Shown here piece after piece: positions 30,113 to 43,300 of a stretch of 64,000 bases of DNA (position 1 is its first letter; each line of letters starts with the position of its first letter). A program made the translations under genes and the position numbers. The notes beneath the pieces are model-generated. The model did not search any database, was not told where the DNA came from, and worked only from the letters and a program-made list of their open reading frames with translations. Source of the DNA: Rhynchopus sp. YZ270_cl-10 (lineage: Eukaryota > Euglenozoa > Diplonemea > Diplonemida > Diplonemidae); contig OZ037915.1 of assembly GCA_964035575.1 (NCBI GenBank), positions 1 to 64,000 on the forward strand, given 5' to 3'.

Positions 30113-33100
30113 CGCTGAAGTGACCTTGGTAATGCCAAAATCCCCCAAGACGTTCTCTTAGAAAATAGAAATCTGAAAAGTACACAAAAAATAATCAACA
30201 CTTGATAAGATGACCCTGAGCCTGCTTAGTCACAACAACGACAAAGCCCCACGTCTACCTAGAAGACTCACTTCCGTGGGGAACCCTTCCCAATCCTCTC
30301 AAGCCTCAGACAGGGCGCGTCCCAAGACAGCGACAGTCAAGCGCACATTCCGTAAATTTCGAACGCGAACGACGCCGAGAACCCCTGGGTGCTACGTGGG
30401 TTTCATTACAAAAAAGTATGTGCGCACTATTTTGTTGAGCTTTTTTGTGGGTATGGGGAGGGAAGCAAAGAAGGCAAGGAAAAGCTACCGGAAAACCGAA
30501 AAGAAAAAAAAAAGAGTTTTAAACACGAATGTTCCCTCACCCGGTGCTTTGCTACAAAGCCAAAAAATACTAAAAATGAAGCAAAAAAATGAGGTATGCT
30601 GTTTCACTATTGACACAATGATGGTTTCGTCAGGAATCCAATAATAATATTATTGAGTCCTTCAGTGCACACAAAGTTCAGAACAACCAAAAAAAGGCAG
30701 CACTGACCATCTGTTTTGTTTTTTTAGAGTTGTTGCAGAACCGCTGCTGCCTTTCACACGTTGGGGGGTCACTTAGTGCATAGTTTTGCACTCCGTACTT
30801 CACCTTTGACCCCCCTTTATGGGAAAATGAAATATTTCTATAAAATTGCATATCAGCGAGAGTGCACAGTATTTATAAGGCATCACTTCACGCTCGATAG
30901 GTGCAAATCTTTTTTGTTCTGCGACATTCCATTTGGGGTAGAGAGCAAGTGGTCTCTCCCCAGGTAAACTTTGCAGTGGTCTTTTGCAACTCTACTTCAG
31001 ACAGTTGAATATAAAATGTAACAAAGGCAACGATTTTTGTTTTTTGAAAAGAGGGATGTATCACATCAGGGTACATACATCTATTCCAAAAATTTGTAAT
31101 GCTAAAAAAACAATGGGGGGAGGAATGGGGGAGAAAAAAAAACAGTTCCCTATTGGTGGTTGGAAGGGCACTAAATGGTGCAGGAAAATGTGAAAAAATA
31201 GAACAAAATAATAAATGATTGGGAGTGTAATCAGCCTTCGGGTGTGTATGTAAAAAACCGGCCAGAACCACTTCGTCCAGCACCATCTGTTCGACAGTGT
31301 TTGATAGACGTAGGTTAGTCGTGATTCAAAAAAAAAGAAAAAAAATGAACACCACGAGGGAGAGAAACACCATAATATTATTTTGTGTATTTTTGTTAAA
31401 ACTTGGTCATTATTGTGGTTCTCTCGTTTGGAGACGGCGAATGTCTCCAGAAAAAAAAAACCCCCAGACTTTATTTTTTCAAACAACCCTTAGTGGGAGA
31501 AAACGATGAAAGAGAATTCATACAAAAAAAAAAATGGCTGAAAGATATCAGAGACTACAAAGCACAAACCCAACAAATTCAGACTTGTTTGCTTTACGGT
31601 TCTCTGAGACGTCGGCGAGTGGAAAAAAAGGGGGAAGGGAACAAAAAAGGAGAATAAAAATTGACACATAATTAATTTCATGACACATAAAAAAAATGGG
31701 TCGAAGGTAATATAGGGGTATTTGCTTTCCTAGTAATTACCAGAAAACTAATGACCATTTGCGTTAGTGACCACACAAAAAAAAACTGATCCACGCCAAT
31801 AACGTCATTACTGGTACTAGCAACGCAATTTCCCCAAGATTTTTAGATGGTGTGTGCCTCTGGCGCACACAACATCTAATACACAACCTGTCCTGCATCA
31901 CTCAGAAAAGACTACATTGTTGTCTTTCCGGCGCTCGTTGAGCCTCTCATGATTTATTGGCAGAAAAAAAAATGTATTGGAAAGTATTGAGGGAAAAAAA
32001 GTACAAATATGAAATGTGAGTTGGAAAAAAAATGAGGTTAAAAGATGAACCTAAGCCTCTCGTTGCATAGTTACACCTAGAGCGGTTGCCTTAGCACTCT
32101 GTACAAATAGCCATGTTTTATTTCTATGTATTAATCACTTCACCTTTGAGGATAAGGCAAAGTTGTGTACAGGTTGCATTTTATTTTTTGGGGGATAAAA
32201 AAAGAAAATGTAAAATATAAGATGAACCTAAGCCTCTCGTGCTATAGTTATGTCACCTAATTTAGTAAAAAAACATAAAGAGAGAAACTAAGCAAGAGGC
32301 AGTACCAGTGGCGCGGCTACCAATAATTACCGTGTAGTCAGCGTCACGCCTACCATGGTAGGTTACAGTGAAAAAAAAAACATAAAGAGAGAGTGGAGCT
32401 TTAAAAACAAACCCATACAGTTCGTCTTGGAAGATGAATGTGCCTCTCGTGCACATCTAAAAAAAAGCGTGAAAAAGGAACCAACAAAAAAGTGGATATA
32501 AAAAAACTGGAGTGATTTTTGCGTTTTTTTTTTAGGCGTGATCAAACAACTCAATATAAGTCTTCCAAAAAAAACAAAACTTTACTCTGCATCTCTGCTT
32601 GCTTTTTTTTGTAAGTCTTTTTATTGCATTTTTTCTTCGATCACGCTCAAAAAAATAAACGCAAAATAGAACTTTATTTGTGTGTGAAAAACAAAACAAA
32701 ACAATTTTGAAAGAGAAAAAAATGATGTAGCCGTAATTCGACTGGTACGCACAAAAAACGCTCCACAGCAGCCGGACAGAGGGGTTGTCTATCCAGCTCT
32801 TTTTGGGGAAGGGTTTTGCTCTAAAGTATCAACACAATAAAGTGAGTCATCACTCTGCAATCATGTAAAAAAAAAGCACCGGTTATATGGTTTCCGGTTT
32901 GTGAATATTTTTTTTTGAAAAAAAGGGTACAACACAATGACAAGATAAGATGACAGCATCGTTGAACCGAAGCCTCTCGTGCGTAGCCATCTTGGAAGAC
33001 AAAAAAATAACTGTAGCTATTGATGCAGGCACCTCCGACTGACCCACGTACGATGCCAGCCATCCGGATGAAAGCAACAACAGTAGATGTAAAAAGGAAA

Positions 33101-34303
33101 AAAGGAAAAAAGTAAGTTTAAGATGATCCCAAGCCTCCACATCGCTGACCACCTCAAATACCCCCTTAAAAATGGGAGCAAAAAGAAAGAAAAATTCAAA
33201 TTTTTGAAAGATAATGTGCCTCTGCCTCTGCCTCTCGTGCACACACATCTAAATGAACCGATTGATAAATTGACAAACAACCACCATGAGTGATTGGGAA
33301 GGGAAGAAAAAAAAAGTGACATAAAAAAAAGCGCAGACACGTTAAGCTATTCCGTTCGGGAGGTGTGTGAAAAAAGTGTTTGCTGCAAGCGTACGCCACG
33401 ATGATGTGATGGGGGAGGAGAGTGAAAATTGGGGTGAATGCAATATGAAGTTATGTTCCTTGCAAAAAATAATTTTTTTTTTTGCTTTTTTTTCTTTCCC
33501 ATGCGTATTGTATGAGCGAAGGGCAGAGTGCACCTTGAGCCAGACAACACATTTCTTTTAAAAAAAGAGTTTAGGATTTGAAGAAAGTTGAACGATGAAT
33601 ATTCTTCACGTATCACAAAAATAAGAAATAAAAAGCTTGTCAGATGGACGAAGGCGCATGCTTGGTCACCTTGAAGGAAAAGACAAGGAAATTGAAAGAT
33701 AGATGTACCCATGCAACACGCATCTTTCACACAATAGAAAACTTGATGAATGTGACTCTCATTGATTTGCACAGACATCTTTCAAAATACAAAAGTGTCA
33801 AAAGTAGTCCACCTGTAGGGTGGTGGTATTGCGGAGCACGGCTGGGTTGAGTGAACTACATTTGACACTTTCCGCGTTAAAATAAAAATAAAATCTGTTG
33901 TGACAAAAGACCTACATTTTCATAAAATTCCGCCCCTATTGTGCACACAAAAAAATAGAGCATAATATTATGGTGTGGGATGTTTCACATGAAGCATTCA
34001 TGCGAGAGAGAAAGAACAGTGACTAGATGATGCGAAAGAGTCAAATACAAAAAAGGACCTTGCCAGAGAGAAGGGACAGGGACAGGGATGGGGATGGGGT
34101 ACAAAGGGACAAGAACTGCACCCCGGATAGCGGCTGCGAGGAGAAAAGGATCTCGGGTAAGAGATGATCCCAATCCTGTGCTTGGCCATCCAAAAAAAAT
34201 ACAAAAATAAATAAACTCTTACAAAATGCAATACAAAAAAACTGCCACGCAAGGGTGGAGTGTGCATCTCTCGTGCACACAACGCAGCGACTGTATCTTC
34301 CTA
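30113..34303. other. AT-rich intergenic region with hairpin repeats
   Basis: About 4.2 kb without a convincing gene; most ORFs are short and caused by A/T runs. It probably contains the 3' UTR of the giant gene. Its main structure is the small hairpin family described separately. Confidence 0.5.
31845..34283. repeat. Dispersed AGATG...GTGCCTCTCGTGCAC...CATCT hairpins
   Basis: Related short motifs recur at 31845-31877, 32044-32074, 32219-32257, 32431-32458, ~32961-32995, 33210-33251 and 34258-34283. The best copy, 32431-32458, reads GATG-AA-TGTGC-CTCTCG-TGCACA-TC and folds on itself. Copies vary in stem sequence but keep the CCTCTCGTG core. Another copy sits inside the 211-bp indel at 63194-63404, suggesting the motif is part of a small mobile or RNA-derived element. 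Confidence 0.6.
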
Positions 34304-37300
34304 TCAGAACGGCGCCGTCTCCATGTTTTGCTGCTCTTTGTTGTTGCTGGTGTTGTTGTTGGTACAGTTGTTCTCCTCGTCCATGTGGCCCACAGTCTTC
34401 TTCTTGTTCAAGAGGACCACCACAACCACGAACACGGCAACAACACAGAGCACACCCACACAGATCAGAATGATGTAATAGTACTCAAGGACGTTAGACG
34501 AGCGTGCCTTGCACTCTCCGTCACGCAGATCGTAGCCGCTTTCGCACAGAGTGACGACGCACTCCGCTGTGTCCCCTCGGGAGAAGTTCGCAATGCCGTC
34601 TGCAGTGCAGGAGTCCACGATTGTGAAGCTGTTTTCGGATGTCGTGAACGCATTCAGCTGCGACACATCTGTGCCGTTCAGCGAGTCAAGCGTAGCAGCC
34701 AGGTTGATGGTCTCCAAGGCATCGTACTGCATAGCATCCACAACACCGTGCAGCACAACTGAACCACATGTGGTCCACGACTGTGCTACTGCACGTCCCG
34801 TCGCAGCCTCGAGCAGATTGTTCACCAAGTCGATTAAGCGGGACGGCAACGCAGCGCAGTCCAGAGTGAACGTCAAACTAAACAGAACAGACGTTCTCAC
34901 TGTGGCACCCTCAGCAACACACACCTTCGCACCCCCGACAGCAAAGAAACCACTGCCACACACACACTCATGTAGTGCCGTGTCGCACGTTGCCGCATCG
35001 TCACCATGTGCTCTGCACGTCGCGTCTGAACGGCACCAAATCGGCTGCAGCAATGTCTCAAATGTGCCAGAAGCACCCGATTCGGGGATATTAGTATTCG
35101 GAACCTCCGTAGTGACTGCGGAGGGCACTAAAGTACTGGGAGAAGGCGTCACAACGATGATAGGTGAGGAAGTACTAGGAACAGTCGTTGGTGAAGACGT
35201 TGTTCCAGGAGCGCTAGAATCAGGTGTCGCCGTGTCAGGAGCACCCGTGCTCGTTGCGGAAGTTGTTCCAGGTGCAAGCGTTTCAGGGGTCTGCGTCTCA
35301 GGTGCGTCCGTGCTCGGGGCGGGAGTTGATCCAGGTGCAAGCGTTTCAGGCGTCACCGTGTCGGGAGTACCCATGCTTGGCGCAGGAGTTGTTCCAGGTG
35401 CAAGTGTTTCAGGTGTCTGAGTCTCCGGAACACCCGTGCTCGGTACACGCGTCGTTCCAGGTGCAAGTGTTTCAGGTGTCTGAGTCTCAGGAGCATCCGT
35501 GCTTGGTGCCACCGTTGTTCCAGGTGTACGTGTTCCAGGTGTCTGAGTCTCAGGTGCCTTTGTGCTCGGTGCAAACGTTGTTCCAGGTGTGCGTGTTGCA
35601 GGCGTCTGAGTCTCAGGTGCGTCCGTGCTCGGGGCGGGAGTTGATCCAGGTGTTCCAGGTGTCTGAGTCTCAGGAGCATCCGTGCTTGGTGCAAACGTTG
35701 TTCCAGGTGTGCGTGTTCCAGGTGTCTGAGTCTCAGGAGCATCCGTGCTCGGTGCAAACGTTGTTCCAGGTGTGCGTGTTCCAGGTGTCTGAGTCTCAGG
35801 TGCCTTTGTGCTTGGTGACACCGTTGTTCCAGGTGTCTGAGTCTCAGGAGCATCCGTGCTTGGTGCAAACGTTGTTCCAGGTGTGCGTGTTGCAGGTGTC
35901 TGAGTCTCAGGTGCGTCCGTGCTCGGGGCGGGAGTTGATCCAGGTGTACGTGTTCCAGGTGTCTGAGTCTCAGGTGCGTCCGTGCTTGGTGCCACCGTTG
36001 TTCCAGGTGTCTGAGTCTCCGGAACATCCGTGCTCGGTACACGCGTCGTTCCAGGTGCAAGTGTTTCAGGTGTCTGAGTCTCAGGTGCCTTTGTGCTTGG
36101 TGCCACCGTTGTTCCAGGTGTGCGTGTTCCAGGTGTCTGAGTCTCAGGAGCATCCGTGCTCGGTGCAAACGTTGTTCCAGGTGTCCGTGTTCCAGGTGTC
36201 TGAGTCTCAGGTGCCTTTGTGCTCGGTGCAAACGTTGTTCCAGGTGTCCGTGTTCCAGGCGTCTGAGTCTCAGGAGCATCCGTGCTCGGTGCAAACGTTG
36301 TTCCAGGTGTGCGTGTTCCAGGTGTCTGAGTCTCAGGTGCGTCCGTGCTCGGGGCGGGAGTTGATCCAGGTGTACGTGTTCCAGGTGTCTGAGTCTCAGG
36401 TGCCTTTGTGCTCGGTGCAAACGTTGTTCCAGGTGTCCGTGTTCCAGGCGTCTGAGTCTCAGGTGCGTCCGTGCTCGGGGCGGGAGTTGATCCAGGTGTG
36501 CGTGTTCCAGGTGTCTGAGTCTCAGGAGCATCCGTGCTCGGTGCAAACGTTGTTCCAGGTGTCCGTGTTCCAGGCGTCTGAGTCTCAGGAGCATCCGTGC
36601 TTGGTGCCACCGTTGTTCCAGGTGTACGTGTTCCAGGTGTCTGAGTCTCAGGTGCCTTTGTGCTCGGTGCAAACGTTGTTCCAGGTGTCCGTGTTCCAGG
36701 CGTCTGAGTCTCAGGTGCGTCCGTGCTCGGGGCGGGAGTTGATCCAGGTGTGCGTGTTCCAGGTGTCTGAGTCTCAGGAGCATCCGTGCTTGGTGCCACC
36801 GTTGTTCCAGGTGTGCGTGTTCCAGGTGTCTGAGTCTCAGGAGCATCCGTGCTCGGTGCAAACGTTGTTCCAGGTGTCCGTGTTCCAGGCGTCTGAGTCT
36901 CAGGAGCATCCGTGCTTGGTGCAAACGTTGTTCCAGGTGTCCGTGTTCCAGGTGTCTGAGTCTCAGGTGCGTCCGTGCTCGGGGCGGGAGTTGATCCAGG
37001 TGTACGTGTTCCAGGTGTCTGAGTCTCAGGTGCCTTTGTGCTCGGTGCAAACGTTGTTCCAGGTGTCCGTGTTCCAGGCGTCTGAGTCTCAGGTGCGTCC
37101 GTGCTCGGGGCGGGAGTTGATCCAGGTGTGCGTGTTCCAGGTGTCTGAGTCTCAGGAGCATCCGTGCTCGGTGCAAACGTTGTTCCAGGTGTCCGTGTTC
37201 CAGGCGTCTGAGTCTCAGGTGCGTCCGTGCTCGGGGCGGGAGTTGATCCAGGTGTGCGTGTTCCAGGTGTCTGAGTCTCAGGTGCCTTTGTGCTTGGTGC

Positions 37301-40300
37301 CACCGTTGTTCCAGGTGTCTGAGTCTCAGGAGCATCCGTGCTTGGTGCAAACGTTGTTCCAGGTGTGCGTGTTGCAGGTGTCTGAGTCTCAGGTGCGTCC
37401 GTGCTTGGTGCAAACGTTGTTCCAGGTGTCCGTGTTCCAGGCGTCTGAGTCTCAGGAGCATCCGTGCTTGGTGCCACCGTTGTTCCAGGTGTACGTGTTC
37501 CAGGTGTCTGAGTCTCAGGTGCCTTTGTGCTCGGTGCAAACGTTGTTCCAGGTGTGCGTGTTGCAGGCGTCTGAGTCTCAGGTGCGTCCGTGCTCGGGGC
37601 GGGAGTTGATCCAGGTGTCCGTGTTCCAGGTGTCTGAGTCTCAGGAGCATCCGTGCTTGGTGCCACAGTTGTTCCAGGTGTGCGTGTTCCGGGAGTCTGA
37701 GTCTCAGGAACGTCCGTGCTCGGTGTTGTTCCAGGTGTACGTGTTGCAGGTGTCTGAGTCTCAGGAGCATCCGTGCTTGGTGCAAACGTTGTTCCAGGTG
37801 TGCGTGTTGCAGGTGTCTGAGTCTCAGGTGCCTTTGTGCTTGGTGACACCGTTGTTCCAGGTGTGCGTGTTCCGGGAGTCTGAGTCTCAGGAACGTCAGT
37901 GCTCGGTGTAAACGTTGTTGCAGGTGTCTGAGTCTCAGGTGCGTCCGTGCTCGGGGCGGGAGTTGATCCAGGTGTAAGCGTTACAGGCGTCACCGTGTCG
38001 GGAGTGTCCGTGCTTGGCGCAGGCGTTGTTCCAGGTGTCTTAGTCTCAGGAATGTTCGTCGTTGGTGCCGTTGATGTTACTGGTGAGCGAGTTCCCGGTG
38101 TAATGGTCTCAGGAACCAACGTGACTGGATGCGCAGTTGTTGTTCCGGGTGAGCGAGGTGCAGGTGTCGTGGTTGGCAAAGCTGTCGGAACTTCAGAGCT
38201 CTCAGGTGCACTTGTATCTGGGACAATTGTTTCAGGGACAACTGTAATAGGTGAGGTTGTGTCTGGTGCAATTGTTTCAGGTACAAGTGTGTCTGGCGCA
38301 ACTGTGTCTGGAGAGGTCGTGTCTGGTGCAACTGTGTCAGGTGCGGTTGTTTCAGGTACAAGTGTGTCTGGCGCAAGGGTGTCTGTCGAGGCTGTGTCTG
38401 GTGCAATTGTTTCAGGTGCAAGTGTGTCTGGCGAGGTCGTGTCTGGTGCAACTGTGTCAGGTGCGGTTGTTTCAGGTACAAGTGTGTCTGGCGCAACTGT
38501 GTCTGGAGAGGTTGTGTCAGGTGCAAGTGTGTCTGGCGAGGTCGTGTCTGGTGCAACTGTGTCAGGTGCGGTTGTTTCAGGTACAAGTGTGTCTGGCGCA
38601 ACTGTGTCTGGAGAGGTTGTGTCAGGTGCAAGTGTGTCTGGCGAGGTCGTGTCTGGTGCAACTGTGTCAGGTGCGGTTGTTTCAGGTACAAGTGTGTCTG
38701 GCGCAACTGTGTCTGGAGAGGTTGTGTCAGGTGCAAGTGTGTCTGGCGAGGTCGTGTCTGGTGCAACTGTGTCAGGTGCGGTTGTTTCAGGTACAAGTGT
38801 GTTCGGCGCAGTTGTGTCAGGTGCAGTTGTTGATGGTGAAGGTGTTGGCGGTGACGGTGTCGGTGGCGACGGTGTGGGTGGTGACGGTGTGGGTGGTGAC
38901 GGTGTCGGTGGCGATGGTGTCGGTGGTGACGGTGTGGGTGGCGATGGTGTGGGCGGCGATGGTGTCGGTGGTGACGGTGTGGGTGGTGACGGTGTCGGTG
39001 GTGACGGTGTGGGTGGCGATGGTGTGGGCGGCGATGGTGTCGGTGGCGATGGTGTGGGCTGACTTCTGAAGGTTGTTACACATTTGTGTGTTGTCACAAG
39101 CTGACCGTCGTCTGCAAGCCAGTTAACATTGATGACACGGTTCGCACCGATGCCGTCACCGTGGCGGATGAGCTTCAGAATTTTGGCATGCGACATGCAC
39201 CCTGACAGCTGCATTGCGGCCGCCGTCACATCGTCTACGCTGATCTCGACATCGAGTGTGTCACTTGCAGACGGCATAGCTGCCGGGCAAAGGATTGGAA
39301 TGCTGTCGATGCAGGCACCCAGGTCATGGAACGTCGCCACCCGCAGGGCGAGCATTGCCTCCGCCACGTTGCCTGCGACGTCTGTCGCCAGCACGTCTGC
39401 AGTTACGTTGCCGTAGGGCAGGTCCTCTCCGTGCCAACACAGGTGGGTGCCGTTGAACTTGTCGGTCCAGTCGGCGCCGAGCACACTGAACGTGACGCTG
39501 CGCACACCGGACAATGCGTCCGCAATGCGCACCTCGAGACAGCCGTAGTGGAAGCCGACGGTGTTGATCGTGGGTGCGACGTCGTCTATGCGCACCTGCA
39601 CAGTGTTGCTGGCAGTACCGAGTGCGAAGCGGTTGTACACAGTGCACGCTGTCTCCATCGCAGGCAGGAGTGCTGTGGTAAGTGTGGACCCTGGTAAGAA
39701 CGACTCCCACTGCGCGTCCACCTTGTCCGAGCCTGCCGCTGCGTCAACCACGAGCACAGTGCAGTTGTACAGAATCTCCGACTCAGCGTCCGCACAGCCA
39801 CCCCACGAGACAGACAGCGACGTGCCGGGCGCACTGTACAGCATGTCCCGTGCACAATACTTTGTGTCAGCATCGCCTGGATTTGCGCACACCTCAACCC
39901 AGTCGGGCCTGGTGCACTCAGGTGCTGTCACGTCGACGCTGCCGAAGTCTGCAAGGGTCAGTACACTGTCCTCCTCGAGCAGACGTGTGACGTCCTCGTC
40001 TGCGAGCACCGTGGCGTTTGTGCTACCACACGCAGACACCTTGCTCTCCAATGTGCAGCACACCTCCGCAGACACAACGTCCCGCGCACGCAACTCCAAA
40101 GGGAAAACGTACAGCGTGTTTGGCCCTGCCGCGACTGTGTCCGCAAGTGCGCCGTTGATCGACACCGTGTACACGCACTCCTCAAGGGGCGCGCCAAAGG
40201 CGCCCACTTCAGTATCGTTGCTGAGACCAGAGCTCACGGTGACACCCACACCTGGCTTGAGGCGACCCTGCAGCACAACACCGTCGAAGCCGAAACCGAC

Positions 40301-43300
40301 GTTCATGGCGGGCACCGCAGGGGACACAGAAGACACGTTGCAGAGCGGTGCTGTCGCAAGCCCCGCCACATTCCACGCCACCACACAGGTGTGCACCTCT
40401 GTGCTCGCAAAGCTGCTCAACTCAAAGGTGTACTGCGTCGCCCCGTCGACGTCGATCTTAGCCTCACAGTCGTGCATGCTTGCTGCCGCCTCCTCAGACA
40501 CAGAGGACACACACACTTCGTAGCGGCCCAGCTCAGACTCGTCCTCCGTGAAGGTTGCGTTCAGCTCGACAGTGCGTGGCGACTCAGGCGCGAGGTACCG
40601 TGGCACAGGGAGGATGCCGGCCACCTCTGGCGGCGTGAGGTCGTACCGGAAGACGCCAAGAAGCGTTGCGCTGCAGTCCGTCATGCAGACGTACACCGAC
40701 ACGTACAGGTCGCCCGTGGTCACCTGCGACACTGTCGCCACGTACTCACCGTCTGCAGAGAGTGGCAGGTGCACCACAGGTGCCACGTCGCATCCCGCAC
40801 CCGAACGCCCCACACAGAAGCCCACCTGCCGGATCGCAAACTTCTCGTCCATAACCGAAAACGCAATCTTGTTCACCGCAGTCGTCCAGTACGTGACAGG
40901 CATGCTGTCGTCCTCGCTGTCCTCAAGCACCACGGCAGTCCTCCCGCCTGTCGCCTCTTGTATCGCGGTGGACCTTGTGGGCTGCGTCGCGTGCGTTGCG
41001 TTCGTATCGTTCATACTGATGACAGGTGTGTGGTCTGCGGAGACAGACTGGAAGACACCTGTCGCATTCACCGAGAGACCCCCGTATGTTGAAAACTCGG
41101 CAGCAACGGTGTACACACCGTCAGGGAAGTACTGCGAAAAGTCGACTGCAATGGAACGTGGCGCAAAGTCGTCCATGTCGGCCGTCGCACCCACAGCCAC
41201 AGCACCTTGGGCGGCAACCGTTGTGCCGTTTTCGTCCGCGATTGTGACCTCAAGCACACCTGCGAACGGCGTGCTCAGGATGCACTCCACAAGCTGCCCT
41301 TCTACATCCGGGGTCAGGTCCGACGCCTCAATCATGAGAAGCGGTGCGGTCGCTTCGTTCAGGAGCGCACCAATAGCAACCGGCCCAGACACGTTCAGTG
41401 CGCTCTTGCACTGCCCAAAGAGTCTGTGCAGACCTTCCTCCTCAAAGACGATGCAGCCGGAGGTCGTGTTCGTGAGGGTCGTGACTGTGACGTCGGCGCA
41501 CTCATTCACCACCTGCGCCACGCTCTCTGCACTGCAGGCTGCATCCGTAGTGACGGCAATGTCGCACGACACCTCCTCTGTCGCGTAGGACGGGACAGGC
41601 AACGTCGTGCACGTCTGCCCAGCTACGTGGCGCAGGGTTTCGTGCACCGCACCGCCGTCGAGCACCATCTCCTCGACCACGTCTGAACGGTTCGTCACAA
41701 AGAGAAACTGCACCGGGTTCGAGCGGCGGGTCAGACCAAAGCCGAATGCATCCTCCGAAAGCACCGTTGCTGTGTACGTGACACGTTCCCGCCAGAGCAT
41801 TGGGTTGTCCCCTGCATCGGCACCAGACGTGTCCACCACCTCGGTCGTGTACGCCACCCACTCCAGCTCCTTGTGCGACACACAGAACGTGCTGTGCTGC
41901 CACATCAGTGCAGCACCGTCCTTCAACGGGCCCATCCCCTCGCAGCCGACCTCCATCACAAAGGCAGGCAGTGCGGTCACGACACGCAGACTGCCGTGCA
42001 CCTCTGTTGCTAGCCCAGCGATGTCCAGTGCAGTCACGACCACTGCGTACACACCACTGGCAGGCAGCGTCACGCACGTGTCCGCAGTAGGCTTGATTGT
42101 CGTGGTTGTGGTCACGTCCCCCGTCGCGTTGTGTGTGAGGGCAATCGTGACGGAGGCAACCCCGTGGTCGTCTGAGGCCTCTGTGCTGATGCAGACGTCT
42201 GTCGTGTTCACCGCACCCTCCTGCGCACCAGACACAGTGTACGCAACCTCGGGCTGGGTGTAGTCCGCCACAACCTTCGCAAGTCTGGTCTTCGCCTGGC
42301 CACTCGCAGTCTCGGCAATCAGGCTCAGCCAGGCAGTACCGTCCTGCTTCAGTTGGGACTCAGTGACACACAGCGACACAGCATTGCTGCCCTGCACAGC
42401 ACGTTGGTTCAGCACAGACGCAGCCAAGTCGACTGCACCCAGGCTGTGCACTGCAGACCAAGACAAGCACCACTTATTGTCCATCCCGTTCACGAACACC
42501 GTTGCCGTCTCGTCGCCGTCGGTGTTGTATGTGTGCTGTGCGACGCCCGCCATTGAGAGGCTCACTGTCGCAGGCTCGACGTCCGCACGGTTCACAACGG
42601 TGGCGCTTTCCGACAGCCCTGCGTCGTTGACGGCAGTGGCAGTGATGGTGATACGCTCGGCATGCGTTGCAACAAATGTGAAACTGTGCGTCACAGTGAA
42701 GGAGCCGTTCCCGTGCAGGCCCACCTGTGGGCGGATCGTATCCTTCAAGGTGACTGAGTTCAGCGAGAGTGTCACAGCGACAGACTCACCCCCGTCCTCC
42801 ACACCAGCGACGTTGACGCTGCATGTCACCTCGTCACCTTCCCCCTCATCGGGGCAGGCAAACCTGCTGTCCCCAATCTCACAGCCGCAGTTCACATCCA
42901 TCTCGATGGTGGGTGGGGTGCTGTCGATTTCAGTTGTTGCTGCAGGAAGCTCACAGTCGGGGTAGCCGGAAGCCTTCACAGTGACAGTCAGGAACACAAA
43001 GTCGCCGTTTCTCGCATTTGCGCGCGAGCCGAGGAGAAGCGTGGGCGAGCTGGCCGCAGTCTGGAGTGGCAGGTAGGCACAGTTGTGCAGGGCTGTCCCC
43101 GCGCAGTACTGCACTGTGCAGCTTGCACCCGCACTGCAGTAGCGCGGGTAAGCGACGTCCGCCTGTGCAGTGCGCAAGGTGCTGTACGACGGCTTCTTGA
43201 ACGCCACCTCCCCGGTGCAGGCGCTGCTCACTGTCGAAGGCTGTGTCGTCACAGTAAACCTACCCCCTATCGAATCAACGCAGGTCACCTTCGACGCGAC

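Noticed and set aside
35224..37911. 895-residue plus-strand ORF and 810-residue minus-frame ORF in the stalk region
   Set aside because: Shadow frames kept open by the 63-bp repeat of the giant gene.
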